A stretch of 64,000 nucleotides of DNA, from positions 1-64,000 of the forward strand of contig NZ_NHOT01000005.1 of the NCBI RefSeq assembly GCF_002197755.1, given 5' to 3'. Below the pieces are notes generated by a model that was not told the DNA's origin, searched no databases, and saw only the letters and a program-made list of their open reading frames with translations. Source of the DNA: Pedobacter sp. AJM (lineage in GTDB: Bacteria > Bacteroidota > Bacteroidia > Sphingobacteriales > Sphingobacteriaceae). The translations under genes were made by a program, and so were the position numbers. Within the stretch, counting starts at the first letter, position 1, and each line of letters starts with the position of its first letter. Below are positions 36,317 through 45,773 of this stretch, piece after piece.

Positions 36317-37561
36317 TTACAGGGAAGCCAGCTCTTCCGCGAAAACATTTTCCGCAACCTGCTCCTGTTTGTAGATCTGTCTGCCGGTATAGGCAATAAA
36401 AACGTCTTTTTCCAAAAGTAAATCACGGTTTTTAATCAGCTGTTCTAACTTAACTGTTCCGATCACATATTTATAGTTACTGGCTGCATAGCGTTCGCTA
36501 ATTTCATCAAAACCCAGCAAGGTCACTAAGTCTTCATCCGCATAACGCAAATAAACCTCCAGCAAAATATCTTCAGTGTGTTTAACACCATTTTCTGAAT
36601 GATATTTTTTATACTCATAACGATAATCATATCGTAAAGCTGCAATATCTGAGAGTACGGCGGCACCGGTAGGATGACCACCGGCACCTTTTCCGAAGAA
36701 GAATTGTTTGTCGGCAAATGCCGCCTGAACCGTTACGGCATTGTATTCATTTTCAACATTATACAGGAAATCATCTTTGGGCACAAGCTTGGGCAATACA
36801 TAAGTCACGATATCCTTGGTATTTACTTTCCGTGCAGTAGGAACCAGCTTAATTTTGAAATTCTTTTCACGGGCATATTTGATATCGTTTGCAGAAAGGT
36901 TTTGAATACCAATATTTAAAATAGCATCCGGATTCACAAACAAGCCGTAGGCATGGGCTGTGGCAATCGCCAGTTTATATTTGGGATCGTAACCACCTAC
37001 ATCTAAAATCGGATCGGTTTCTGCAAAGCCCAGGTCTTGCGCTTCTTTTAAGGCTGCGTTGTAACTTTGATTTTCATTAAAAATCTTCGATAAGATGTAA
37101 TTGGATGAACCATTAAAGATGCCACTTAAGGCATGAAAAAGCTCATTGTCATAATATTCTTCCAGATTCCTGATGATTGGAATACTACCGCAAACCGCAC
37201 CTTCATAAAGTAATGATGTACCATATTTCTGCTGCAATTCAACCAGTTCTTTTAAATGATTGGCAATCATCTTTTTATTGGCAGAGACAACATTTTTGCC
37301 GTTTTTTAAAGCAGTGGTTACAATTTCATAAGCGGCATCAGCATCATTAATCAGTTCCACTACTGTATTGATTTCTGAATTATTCAGAATCTCATGGCGG
37401 TCTGTCGTAAATAAATGTTGATCGAGCGTACGTTTTTTCTTTGGATTTTTTATAGCGATTTTTATGATTTCCAGGTTAAGGTTCTGACTCTGGATAATAT
37501 CTAATAATCCCTGGCCTACCACTCCGAAGCCAAATAAACCGATTTTTAAATTTTTACTCAT
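36317..37561 (-). CDS. hom: Homoserine dehydrogenase
   Basis: 414 residues. NAD(P) motif GLFGFGVVGQGL near 8-19; VVSANKKMIANHL; catalytic-domain segment GIFNGSSNYILSKI, with DLGFAETDPILDVGG following; and GKGAGGHPTGAAVLSDI. It reduces aspartate semialdehyde to homoserine, the branch point to methionine and threonine. No fused aspartokinase is present, and a clear ACT domain is not evident at the C-terminus. It follows metX on the same strand after a 219-base gap with repeats, so it may have its own promoter. Confidence 0.95.
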   Translation of the reverse strand: MSKNLKIGLFGFGVVGQGLLDIIQSQNLNLEIIKIAIKNPKKKRTLDQHLFTTDRHEILNNSEINTVVELINDADAAYEIVTTALKNGKNVVSANKKMIANHLKELVELQQKYGTSLLYEGAVCGSIPIIRNLEEYYDNELFHALSGIFNGSSNYILSKIFNENQSYNAALKEAQDLGFAETDPILDVGGYDPKYKLAIATAHAYGLFVNPDAILNIGIQNLSANDIKYAREKNFKIKLVPTARKVNTKDIVTYVLPKLVPKDDFLYNVENEYNAVTVQAAFADKQFFFGKGAGGHPTGAAVLSDIAALRYDYRYEYKKYHSENGVKHTEDILLEVYLRYADEDLVTLLGFDEISERYAASNYKYVIGTVKLEQLIKNRDLLLEKDVFIAYTGRQIYKQEQVAENVFAEELASL

Positions 37562-37581
37562 GGTGTTTTATAGTGTATTAG

Positions 37582-37630
37582 GTAGCGAGTATCAAGTATC
37601 AGGACTTGTGCTCAAAGCGCTTTTCGCTAC
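37582..37630. repeat. Inverted repeat with internal direct repeat in the metX-hom gap
   Basis: GTAGCGA at 37582-37588 pairs with TCGCTAC at 37624-37630. Inside, AGTATCA occurs twice in tandem. A T-rich tract follows on the plus strand. It resembles a dispersed intergenic element, but only this copy was seen. Confidence 0.4.
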
Positions 37631-37780
37631 TATTTTTTTTGTGAACTTCTATTTGATACGGAAACACAGATTTTCACAGAATTAGATTCCTTATTTCCAT
37701 GATTCAGTGTTTTCGTGTCTGATTAATATTTTTTAATTCGTTTAGCCTCGCTTTTATTTAATCTTTTACCCTCCACCTTA

Positions 37781-38839
37781 TCAGGCCGTATGCTGTAGCT
37801 TAATAATTTTCTTATCCCGGCTTTCTCTGATAAAGTTGCCGATGATGTTGGTTAAGGCATTGGTTTCAATTAAAAAACCATCATGACCATATTCAGAATG
37901 AATCACCGCGAATGTTGCATCATTGATCTGATCTGCCAGGTATTTTTGCTCTGACACCGGAAAAAGAAAGTCATTTTCGATACCAATAACTAAGGTATTT
38001 GCTTTGATTAATTTTAGAGCTTCAGCAATACTCTTTCTGTTGCGCCCTACATTGTGGCTGTCCATAGCTTTGGTCAAATAATAATAACTGTAAGCATTGA
38101 AGCGTTTAATCAGCTTCTCACCCTGATAATTCTGATAGGAGGAGGCCCGGAAATGATCCGTTTTATCATTTACACTTTCCACCTGTGTACTGCCATAAGC
38201 ATGGTAGGTTCTGTAACTCAGGAGTGCAATACTTCTGGCGGTTTTTAAACCTTTACTGCCGCCATCGGGCTGGTTGGCAAAGAAAGTCCTGTCTGTGGTA
38301 ATGGCCAGTCGCTGACTTTCATTAAAGGCAATGCCCCAGGGCGAATGTACCGCGTTGGTGGCCACTAAAATCAGATTTTCAATTCTGGAAGGTTCGATAA
38401 TTCCCCATTCCACAGCCTGTTGTCCGCCCAATGAACCACCAATCAGTAATTTAATGGAATCGATACCTAAATGCCTGGCCAGCAACTGATGTGCGGCAAC
38501 AAAATCGCGGATGGTAAATGGTGGAAAAGATAAATAGTAAGGCTGGCCGGTTACCGGATTAATGCTTAATGGATTGGTTGTTCCATAATTCGAGCCTAAA
38601 ACATTGGCGCAAACAATATAATGATCTTCTGGGTTAAACAGTGCGTTTTGTCCGAACAAACCTTCCCACCATTCAAATACATCAGCATTGGCTGTCAGCG
38701 CGTGACATACCCAAATCACATTGTCTTTATTGGCATTTAGTTTACCATATGTTTGATAGGCGATTTGCAGATTCCGAATTTTTTTCCCGTTTTCCAGCTT
38801 AAATGGCTTGGTATAATGATATGTTGATGCAGTGCTCAT
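37781..38839 (-). CDS. metX: Homoserine O-acetyltransferase
   Basis: 352 residues, alpha/beta hydrolase fold. Catalytic Ser136 in IGGSLGGQQAVEW, Asp in IENDFLFP and His in YGHDGFL. Typical N-terminal region NVIWVCHALTANADVFEWW and the segment NVLGSNYGTTNP. It acetylates homoserine for methionine synthesis. It starts 39 bases after metY in the same transcript, downstream of the SAM-I riboswitch. Confidence 0.95.
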   Translation of the reverse strand: MSTASTYHYTKPFKLENGKKIRNLQIAYQTYGKLNANKDNVIWVCHALTANADVFEWWEGLFGQNALFNPEDHYIVCANVLGSNYGTTNPLSINPVTGQPYYLSFPPFTIRDFVAAHQLLARHLGIDSIKLLIGGSLGGQQAVEWGIIEPSRIENLILVATNAVHSPWGIAFNESQRLAITTDRTFFANQPDGGSKGLKTARSIALLSYRTYHAYGSTQVESVNDKTDHFRASSYQNYQGEKLIKRFNAYSYYYLTKAMDSHNVGRNRKSIAEALKLIKANTLVIGIENDFLFPVSEQKYLADQINDATFAVIHSEYGHDGFLIETNALTNIIGNFIRESRDKKIIKLQHTA

Positions 38840-38878
38840 GGTAAAATTGTAATGTTGTAAAATGAATAGGTATTAAGC

Positions 38879-40210
<1,332 letters not shown>

Positions 40211-40282
40211 CTAATAATTAAGGTTAAAGAATGAGTGGAATGAACGGACAAATCAGAAAAGTAAATTATCCTGCAGGGCGTA

Positions 40283-40298
40283 TCCCGGTTAACCGGGA
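40283..40298. promoter_or_regulatory. Perfect 16-base palindrome in the metY leader
   Basis: TCCCGGTTAACCGGGA lies about 80 bases upstream of the metY start, downstream of the leader ORF. It could form a GC-rich hairpin in RNA or be a DNA operator. No T-run follows on the minus strand, so it is not a classical terminator. Confidence 0.5.
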
Positions 40299-40339
40299 CC
40301 TTCCAATTTGAAAAGAAACAAGAGAGGAAGATTTTTAAA

Positions 40340-40468
40340 TTACCGTATGCAACAGCACATACGGGACATATACATCACATTGCAGCACACCAACAGTTTA
40401 ATGGAAACATTTGCTGTTTGTTGTTTCAGACTAGTGCCGTCGTGAGATAGAAGATTTAAAGTATTCAT
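40340..40468 (-). CDS. Cys/Met-rich leader peptide (42 codons) upstream of metY
   Basis: Starts ATG at 40468-40466 and ends TAA at 40342-40340. It begins only 10 bases after the riboswitch 3' strand. The peptide begins MNTLNLLSHDGTSLKQQ and ends VCCNVMYMSRMCCCIR, with five Cys (28, 29, 38-40) and four internal or terminal-region Met. The Cys-Cys-Cys codons lie in the loop of the hairpin CCGTATG-N8-CATACGG (40343-40364), whose 3' arm ends at the stop codon. This is the layout expected of a leader peptide whose translation reports charged Cys-tRNA. No in-window homologue exists, and coding is inferred. Confidence 0.6.
   Translation of the reverse strand: MNTLNLLSHDGTSLKQQTANVSIKLLVCCNVMYMSRMCCCIR
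40343..40364 (-). promoter_or_regulatory. Hairpin overlapping the end of the leader ORF
   Basis: A 7-bp stem, CCGTATG with CATACGG, encloses an 8-base loop made almost entirely of the Cys codons TGC-TGT-TG. A ribosome reading these codons would open it. No T-run follows. Confidence 0.55.
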
Positions 40469-40477
40469 CAGTTTAAA

Positions 40478-40584
40478 TTTATATCACCGGTTAACTCCAT
40501 GTTATCCGGTCAGGAATTGGCACCTTCTCTTTCTGAGGGTTGCCAGTGGGTCACGGAGCCAGTCTCTCGCCACTTCTTTATAAA
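40478..40584 (-). ncRNA. SAM-I riboswitch (S box) upstream of metY
   Basis: On the minus strand: P1 5' TTTATA (40579-40584) pairs with 3' TATAAA (40478-40483). P2 AGTGG (40570-40574) pairs with CCACT (40545-40549). The conserved core CTGGCAACC leads into P3, followed by GGTGCCAATTCCTG, the best-known S-box sequence. P4 pairs ACCGG (40506-40510) with CCGGT (40486-40490). Length is about 107 bases, as usual for SAM-I. It should reduce metY-metX expression when S-adenosylmethionine is high. The expression platform is unusual; see the leader ORF. Confidence 0.93.
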
Positions 40585-40755
40585 TCAATCCGATTCAGAT
40601 TGACTTTTATTTAGTGATCTACCAAATAATATTTCAAATGTCTGAAATAATTTTAAAACAACAAAATTTAATTCTGATTTTTTATTAAATAAATCCAATT
40701 CCATGTTGTAATCACAAAACGATTGTTCAGGTAAGTTTATTTAACATTAAAATTT

Positions 40756-40763
40756 TATGTTTG
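40756..40763 (+). promoter_or_regulatory. Candidate -7 element of the 40783 gene
   Basis: TATGTTTG matches TAnnTTTG exactly, 19 bases before the start codon. The -33 box is weak. Confidence 0.35.
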
Positions 40764-40782
40764 TATAACCTATCTCATCTAT

Positions 40783-41790
40783 ATGAAAAATGCTAAAATG
40801 ATTTGTCTGGCCCTTTCACTCACCATGGCAAGTTTTACCACAGTTAACGCTCAATTCGGCGGATTAAAAGACAAATTATTAAAAGTTGGAACTGTACAGG
40901 GGGCTAAGGCTTTAGGTGTGGATAAATTTCTGAAACAACCCGGTGCCATTACCACAAGTTTTGAAGACGTAAACCGCGAGGGAGAAATGATGCCAGATTT
41001 TAAGGCCACACTCAAGGCACAACCACTATATCTCTTACCAAAGAATCCGGAAGGAGGATACCTGCTTTGTGAAGGACTTTATGAAATGACGAATAAAAGT
41101 TATTGCTTGATGGCTGGTACCTTCGCCCCGTCAAAAGGAGATGGCTATATGTTTGCTCCGGTATTGGGCTCAAAAGAAGATGTTGTGATTGCGATCATTA
41201 AAAGTGCAGAAAATCACCCTGAAGTAGAACAACATGATATTCAGGCTTTATTATGGACCATCATAGCACGCACTAAATTTGCAAGTTACAGCGGGCAGGT
41301 AAAAGTTACTGCATTAAAATTATTGACGCCAAAACAGATCACCATGTTAGAAGGCGGCGCATTAGGTGTGCTGCCCTTTGACGTAATGGAAAAAGCCAAA
41401 GACCAGTTGCCATCTGGTTTAAAGGCAGTTTTTGAAGCTGAAAACAATATTCGCCAGCTCGTTTCTTCAGGAAATTATACCTATGCTGATCTGGAACGGT
41501 ATGCAATTATTGCAGGTATGGCCCCGCAAAGAGCAGATGTGCCCAGCGGTATCTGGACCAAACATCCTGATGGATATTATGTACGTTATTTTCCTTCGGG
41601 CTATTCTACCACACGCGTACAGGTATATGTGCCAAAAGAATTGCTTGCTTCGGGAACAAAATTGGTTTATGATGCAGCTGGTGATATCGCCTGCCCTGCA
41701 AATACAGGTTCTCAACGTTTAGCACAAACCAATGAGCCTTTAAATGCAGACTATGCGAAGAAGTTGGTTACTGTTTGTAACCCAAAATAG
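40783..41790 (+). CDS. Exported protein of unknown function
   Basis: 335 residues with a signal peptide (about 1-23, ending VNAQ); an alternative start is Met6. The mature protein has no family I recognise. Visible features: a glycine-containing start (FGGLKDKLL), a first half with LPKNPEGGYLLCEGLYEM and a Cys pair region, and a C-terminal beta-rich part around WTKHPDGYYVRYFPSGYSTTRVQVYVPKE. Three or four cysteines could form disulfides in the periplasm. It is divergent from the metY leader; that adjacency may be chance. Confidence 0.7.
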   Translation: MKNAKMICLALSLTMASFTTVNAQFGGLKDKLLKVGTVQGAKALGVDKFLKQPGAITTSFEDVNREGEMMPDFKATLKAQPLYLLPKNPEGGYLLCEGLYEMTNKSYCLMAGTFAPSKGDGYMFAPVLGSKEDVVIAIIKSAENHPEVEQHDIQALLWTIIARTKFASYSGQVKVTALKLLTPKQITMLEGGALGVLPFDVMEKAKDQLPSGLKAVFEAENNIRQLVSSGNYTYADLERYAIIAGMAPQRADVPSGIWTKHPDGYYVRYFPSGYSTTRVQVYVPKELLASGTKLVYDAAGDIACPANTGSQRLAQTNEPLNADYAKKLVTVCNPK

Positions 41791-41796
41791 GTTTTT

Positions 41797-41827
41797 AGTT
41801 CTATAAGGTTTTAAACCTTATAGAACT
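41797..41827. terminator. Inverted repeat between the converging 40783 and metB genes
   Basis: A 15-base perfect inverted repeat, AGTTCTATAAGGTTT with its complement, has a single centre base. No long T-run follows on either strand, so it may be a bidirectional terminator of weak type or a small repeat element. Confidence 0.5.
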
Positions 41828-41834
41828 GTAGAAT

Positions 41835-42953
41835 TTAGGCCAGCGCCTGTGCTAAATCGGCGATAATATCGTCAACATGCTCCAATCCAACAGAAATTCT
41901 TAACAGATTTTTTGGTGTTTTACTGTCTGGTCCTTCGACAGAGTAGCGGTGCTCGATTAAGCTCTCCACACCGCCCAGACTGGTAGCTTGCGCAAATAAT
42001 TTCACTTGATTCACTACTTTACTGGTTGCGTCCACGTCGCCCTTAACTAAAAAAGACATCATGCCGCCAAAGTCTTTCATTTGTTTCTTAGCGATTTGAT
42101 GTTGCGGATGAGTCTCTAATCCCGGAAAATAAACCGCTTCTACTCTTGGATGACTAACCAGATAATCTGCCACTTTCTTTCCGTTTTCGCAGTGCCCCTT
42201 CATGCGATATGCCAGGGTTTTAATGCTCCGGCATAATAAATAACAATCAAAAGGAGAGGGAACGGCACCACCCGTTTGCTGGATGTTTTTGATTCTCTCC
42301 CATAATGCATCTTTCCTGCCTGTAACCAAAATGCCACCCAGAATATCACTATGTCCGCCGAGGTACTTTGTACTGCTATGCATTACGATATCAGCCCCTA
42401 ATAAAATCGGATTTTGTAAAACCGGAGAGGCAAAAGTACTGTCGCAAACCAATGTCAGGTGATTTGCTTTTGCTATTTTTGAAATTTCTGCAATATCTGT
42501 AACCTTCAGTAATGGATTGGATGGTGTTTCCATCCAGATCATTCTTGTGTTTGGTTTAATAGCGGATTGAATGAGATCCAAATCAGTTTGATCAACAAAA
42601 TCAAATTCCAGGATCTCATGATAAATGGTCAGCAGTTGTTTTTTAATGCCCCAATACATATCATCCGGTGCAATAATGTGACTGCCCGGTTTTAAAGCCT
42701 GAAATAAGGCCATACCACAATAATTTCCAGAAGAAAAAGCAGCTGCATCTTCACCATATTCTAACTTAGCCACAGTGTTTTCTAAAGCAGACCGGTTTGG
42801 ATTACTTACCCGGCTATACATATGACCACCCGGATAGCCGCCGTTTTCATCACGAAAAAAAGTAGTAGAAAGATTGATGGGTGGCGTAACATCTCCAGTT
42901 GAATTTTTAAGAAGATTAGAAGCGTGAATAGCAAGGGTTTCTGGTTTCATCAT
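41835..42953 (-). CDS. Trans-sulfuration PLP enzyme (cystathionine gamma-synthase/lyase family)
   Basis: 372 residues, short form of the Cys/Met-metabolism PLP family. Lys196 in HSSTKYLGGHSD; MYSRVSNPNRSALE near 45-58; AAAFSSGNYCGMA; and the end SLGGVESLIEHRYS followed by LLRISVGLEH. It could be cystathionine gamma-synthase, beta-lyase or gamma-lyase; the family cannot be split reliably by eye. It is distinct from metY and not behind the riboswitch. Confidence 0.9.
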   Translation of the reverse strand: MMKPETLAIHASNLLKNSTGDVTPPINLSTTFFRDENGGYPGGHMYSRVSNPNRSALENTVAKLEYGEDAAAFSSGNYCGMALFQALKPGSHIIAPDDMYWGIKKQLLTIYHEILEFDFVDQTDLDLIQSAIKPNTRMIWMETPSNPLLKVTDIAEISKIAKANHLTLVCDSTFASPVLQNPILLGADIVMHSSTKYLGGHSDILGGILVTGRKDALWERIKNIQQTGGAVPSPFDCYLLCRSIKTLAYRMKGHCENGKKVADYLVSHPRVEAVYFPGLETHPQHQIAKKQMKDFGGMMSFLVKGDVDATSKVVNQVKLFAQATSLGGVESLIEHRYSVEGPDSKTPKNLLRISVGLEHVDDIIADLAQALA

Positions 42954-43070
42954 GATTTTTATTAGGGTACTTTAACCGCGAGGCAATTTAACAATTTAAC
43001 GCTAAATTAAACTTGATAATTGTTTTGGCAGGATTTATGTATCTGTTTTCACAAATTTAAAAAAACTAAA

Positions 43071-43565
43071 ATGAAAAGATTATTTATAGCTATTGCGATA
43101 GCATGTTCTACTTTGATGATGTTACAAAGTTGTTCTTCCACAAAAAATGCTTCAACAGGTATCAATGGCGGTAGAGGTACCATTACCGGTACATGGGTGT
43201 TAAACAATGTATCGCTGGAAGGTCTTCCTGATCAGGCTGTCCAAGGTTTGTTCGGAGAAAAATCTTACAAATGTTTTCAGGGAAGTACCTGGAAATTAAC
43301 TAATAGTGGAAATGGTTCCTACACGCTACCAGCATCAAGTACCTGTGGTCAGGTAATGCAAACCATTTTCTGGTCTGCAACACCTTCAGAAGAAACATTT
43401 CAATTCAAAAAAATATTTGAAGGCGATAAAGCTAAAAATGTAACAGAAGGTTATCGTTTGGTGCTGACACAACTTTCAAAAGGTAATATGGTGATGAAAT
43501 CACCAATCGAATTTGGTGGCAAAACAGCGAACATTGTTTTAACCTTTTCACCGGCAACAAATTAA
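43071..43565 (+). CDS. Lipoprotein with lipocalin-like fold
   Basis: 164 residues from the ATG at 43071; a longer frame from 43020 lacks a signal at its start and is not favoured. Signal with lipobox LQSC near 18-21, then GTWVLNNVSLEGLPD, a lipocalin-like (Lipocalin_4-type) beginning found in many Bacteroidota lipoproteins. Two Cys in the body could pair. Anchored in the envelope; ligand unknown. A strong terminator follows. Confidence 0.75.
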   Translation: MKRLFIAIAIACSTLMMLQSCSSTKNASTGINGGRGTITGTWVLNNVSLEGLPDQAVQGLFGEKSYKCFQGSTWKLTNSGNGSYTLPASSTCGQVMQTIFWSATPSEETFQFKKIFEGDKAKNVTEGYRLVLTQLSKGNMVMKSPIEFGGKTANIVLTFSPATN

Positions 43566-43597
43566 ACACTAATTACCTGCGAAAAACATAAATTGAG

Positions 43598-43627
43598 AGC
43601 ACTTCCGAAAGGAGGTGCTTTTTTTTA
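43598..43627 (+). terminator. Terminator after the 43071 lipoprotein gene
   Basis: The stem AGCACTTCC/GGAGGTGCT (one G-T pair) has a GAAA loop and is followed by a long T-run. Confidence 0.9.
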
Positions 43628-43819
43628 TTGGTTCAATGGTTCATTAATTATTGGTTTATTAGTCAGAACTCGGTAAAATGCAAATCTTCTTTCATTTTTA
43701 AATTAAAATTTAGGCGTTTGGTTTAATCGCCCTGACAAATGACTGATGAACTAAGGAGCTATTAAACCAGTAATGTCCGTTTGTTACAAGAAAATGATTT
43801 TCAAATCGCCTCAATATTG

Positions 43820-43827
43820 TATTTTTG
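43820..43827 (+). promoter_or_regulatory. Candidate -7 element of mqnE
   Basis: TATTTTTG fits TAnnTTTG, 16 bases before the mqnE start. A TTTT at 43798-43801 could serve as a weak -33 box (18-base spacing). Confidence 0.3.
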
Positions 43828-43843
43828 TTCAAAATAATCAGGA

Positions 43844-45037
43844 ATGAATACAACTGAACAAGTTGAAAAAATATTAGCTGATACGTCATTATCAACTGAA
43901 TTACAAAACATAGCACATAAAGTACTTCATCAGGAACGAATTACGTTCGATGAAGGCGTTTACCTTTACGAACATGCAGAATTGGGTTATCTTGGTGTTT
44001 TAGCCAATTTTATCCGCGAGGAAAGACATGGCGATAAAACCTATTTTAACCGCAATTTCCATTTGGAACCCACTAATCTTTGTGTTTACGATTGCAAATT
44101 CTGTTCTTATTCGCGATTAATTAAGCAAAAGGAAGAAGGCTGGGCGTTAACGATGGAGCAAATGCTCGATATCGTAAAAAAATATGATGACGAGCCAGTA
44201 ACCGAAGTGCATATTGTGGGCGGCGTTTTGCCTCAATATGATGTTGCCTTTTATTCGGCCTTATTTACAGCGATTAGAACACACCGTCCGGATTTACATG
44301 TTAAAGCTTTAACGCCGGTTGAATATCATTATATTTTTAAGAAAGCGAAAATAGATTATGCCACCGGCATGAAAATGATGAAAGATGCTGGCTTACAGTC
44401 TATGCCAGGCGGCGGCGCCGAGATCTTTCATGCTGAAATCCGTGAGCAGATTGCCAAAGATAAATGTACCGGAGAACAGTGGCTCTCGATACATGAAGAA
44501 TGGCATAAATTAGGCATGAGGAGTAACGCCACCATGCTTTATGGACACATTGAAAAGTTTGAACACCGGGTTGACCATATGGAGAAACTTCGTGAATTGC
44601 AGGATAAAACAGGTGGTTTTCAAACCTTCATTCCGCTGAAATTCAGGAACCAGCACAATCAGATGAGCAATGTGCCTGAATCTTCTGTAATTGAGGATTT
44701 AAGAAATTATGCCATTGCCCGGATTTACCTGGATAACTTCGATCATATCAAAGCTTACTGGGCCATGATCAGCAGGGAAACTGCTCAATTATCACTTAAT
44801 TATGGTGTGGATGACATTGATGGTACCTTAGATGATACCACTAAAATCTATTCTATGGCCGGAGCAGAAGAACAAACCCCGGCAATGAGTACCAAAGAGC
44901 TGGTTAACCTGATTAAACAGGTAGGGCGGAAAGCGGTAGAACGCGATACGTTATATAACGTGGTTACCGATTTCGAACATGTTGTTTTTGAAGAGGAAAA
45001 GAAACCGCAATATTATAAGTTACCTGTAGTAAATTAA
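43844..45037 (+). CDS. mqnE: Aminofutalosine synthase (radical SAM)
   Basis: 397 residues. The radical-SAM cluster is Cys80-X3-Cys84-X2-Cys87 in EPTNLCVYDCKFCSYSR. Family segments: VTEVHIVGGVLPQYD, GLQSMPGGGAEIFH, and NATMLYGHIEKFEHRVDHM. It joins the chorismate-derived enol ether with S-adenosylmethionine to make aminofutalosine in the futalosine route to menaquinone. mqnA follows two genes later. The related MqnC is possible, but overall sequence fits MqnE better. Confidence 0.88.
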   Translation: MNTTEQVEKILADTSLSTELQNIAHKVLHQERITFDEGVYLYEHAELGYLGVLANFIREERHGDKTYFNRNFHLEPTNLCVYDCKFCSYSRLIKQKEEGWALTMEQMLDIVKKYDDEPVTEVHIVGGVLPQYDVAFYSALFTAIRTHRPDLHVKALTPVEYHYIFKKAKIDYATGMKMMKDAGLQSMPGGGAEIFHAEIREQIAKDKCTGEQWLSIHEEWHKLGMRSNATMLYGHIEKFEHRVDHMEKLRELQDKTGGFQTFIPLKFRNQHNQMSNVPESSVIEDLRNYAIARIYLDNFDHIKAYWAMISRETAQLSLNYGVDDIDGTLDDTTKIYSMAGAEEQTPAMSTKELVNLIKQVGRKAVERDTLYNVVTDFEHVVFEEEKKPQYYKLPVVN

Positions 45038-45061
45038 TTTTGAATGAATGAGTTTTGAATG
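45038..45061. repeat. Copy of the dispersed TTTTGAATG repeat
   Basis: Bases here match the reverse complement of 10461-10484 at 23 of 24 positions. Both copies lie just upstream of a gene start in an ATTCAATTATT-containing gap. Confidence 0.7.
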
Positions 45062-45112
45062 TGTGAATATTTCGCGGTTTAAAATTCTGCCATTCTTTAA
45101 TTCAATTATTAA

Positions 45113-45736
45113 ATGAAGCAAATTTATATCATCAGACACGGTGAAACGGAACTTAACAAGCAGGGAATAGTACAAGGTAGGGGTATAAATTCTGATCTGA
45201 ATGATATGGGCCGGGCACAGGCAGAAGCTTTCTATCAGCAATATAAAAATATCTCTTTTGATAAAATATACACCTCTGATTTGAAACGTACCTGGCAAAC
45301 TGTACAAAAATTTATTGATTCAGGTTTGCCATGGGAAAAACTTTCAGGACTGGATGAACTGGCCTGGGGCATTTGGGAAGGTCAGCCCAACAGTGAGGCC
45401 GCCCGTGAAGCTTTTCGAAATATGCTTGGAACATGGGAAAATGGTGATTATACGGCGCATTTTGAAGGTGGTGAAAGTGTTCAGGATGTATACGAGCGAC
45501 TTAAGCACCCCATGGAAATCCTATCCAGCCGGCCAGCCGAAAAAACAGTTTTGCTTTGTATGCATGGTCGTGCGATGCGTGTTTTTTTATGCTTATTGCT
45601 TGGAAAGCCTTTAAGTCAAATGACCGAATTTCCTCATCAGAATACCGTTTTGTACAAAATGGGCTTTGAGGATGGAAAATTTTCAGTTCTTGAGTTTAAT
45701 AACGCCATTCATCTGGATGATTTGGTCATTGGATAA
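45113..45736 (+). CDS. Histidine phosphatase superfamily protein
   Basis: 207 residues, phosphoglycerate mutase-like fold. RHG motif at the N-terminus (IIRHGETELNKQG; phospho-His near residue 8), GLDELAWGIWEGQ, EGGESVQDVYERL and LLCMHGRAMRVFL (second His). It removes phosphate from an unidentified small substrate. It sits 75 bases after mqnE and 37 before mqnA, so a link to menaquinone synthesis is possible but not established. Confidence 0.85.
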   Translation: MKQIYIIRHGETELNKQGIVQGRGINSDLNDMGRAQAEAFYQQYKNISFDKIYTSDLKRTWQTVQKFIDSGLPWEKLSGLDELAWGIWEGQPNSEAAREAFRNMLGTWENGDYTAHFEGGESVQDVYERLKHPMEILSSRPAEKTVLLCMHGRAMRVFLCLLLGKPLSQMTEFPHQNTVLYKMGFEDGKFSVLEFNNAIHLDDLVIG

Positions 45737-45773
45737 CTTGCTAAATGCTTGGCAAAAACATTAACATATTACT

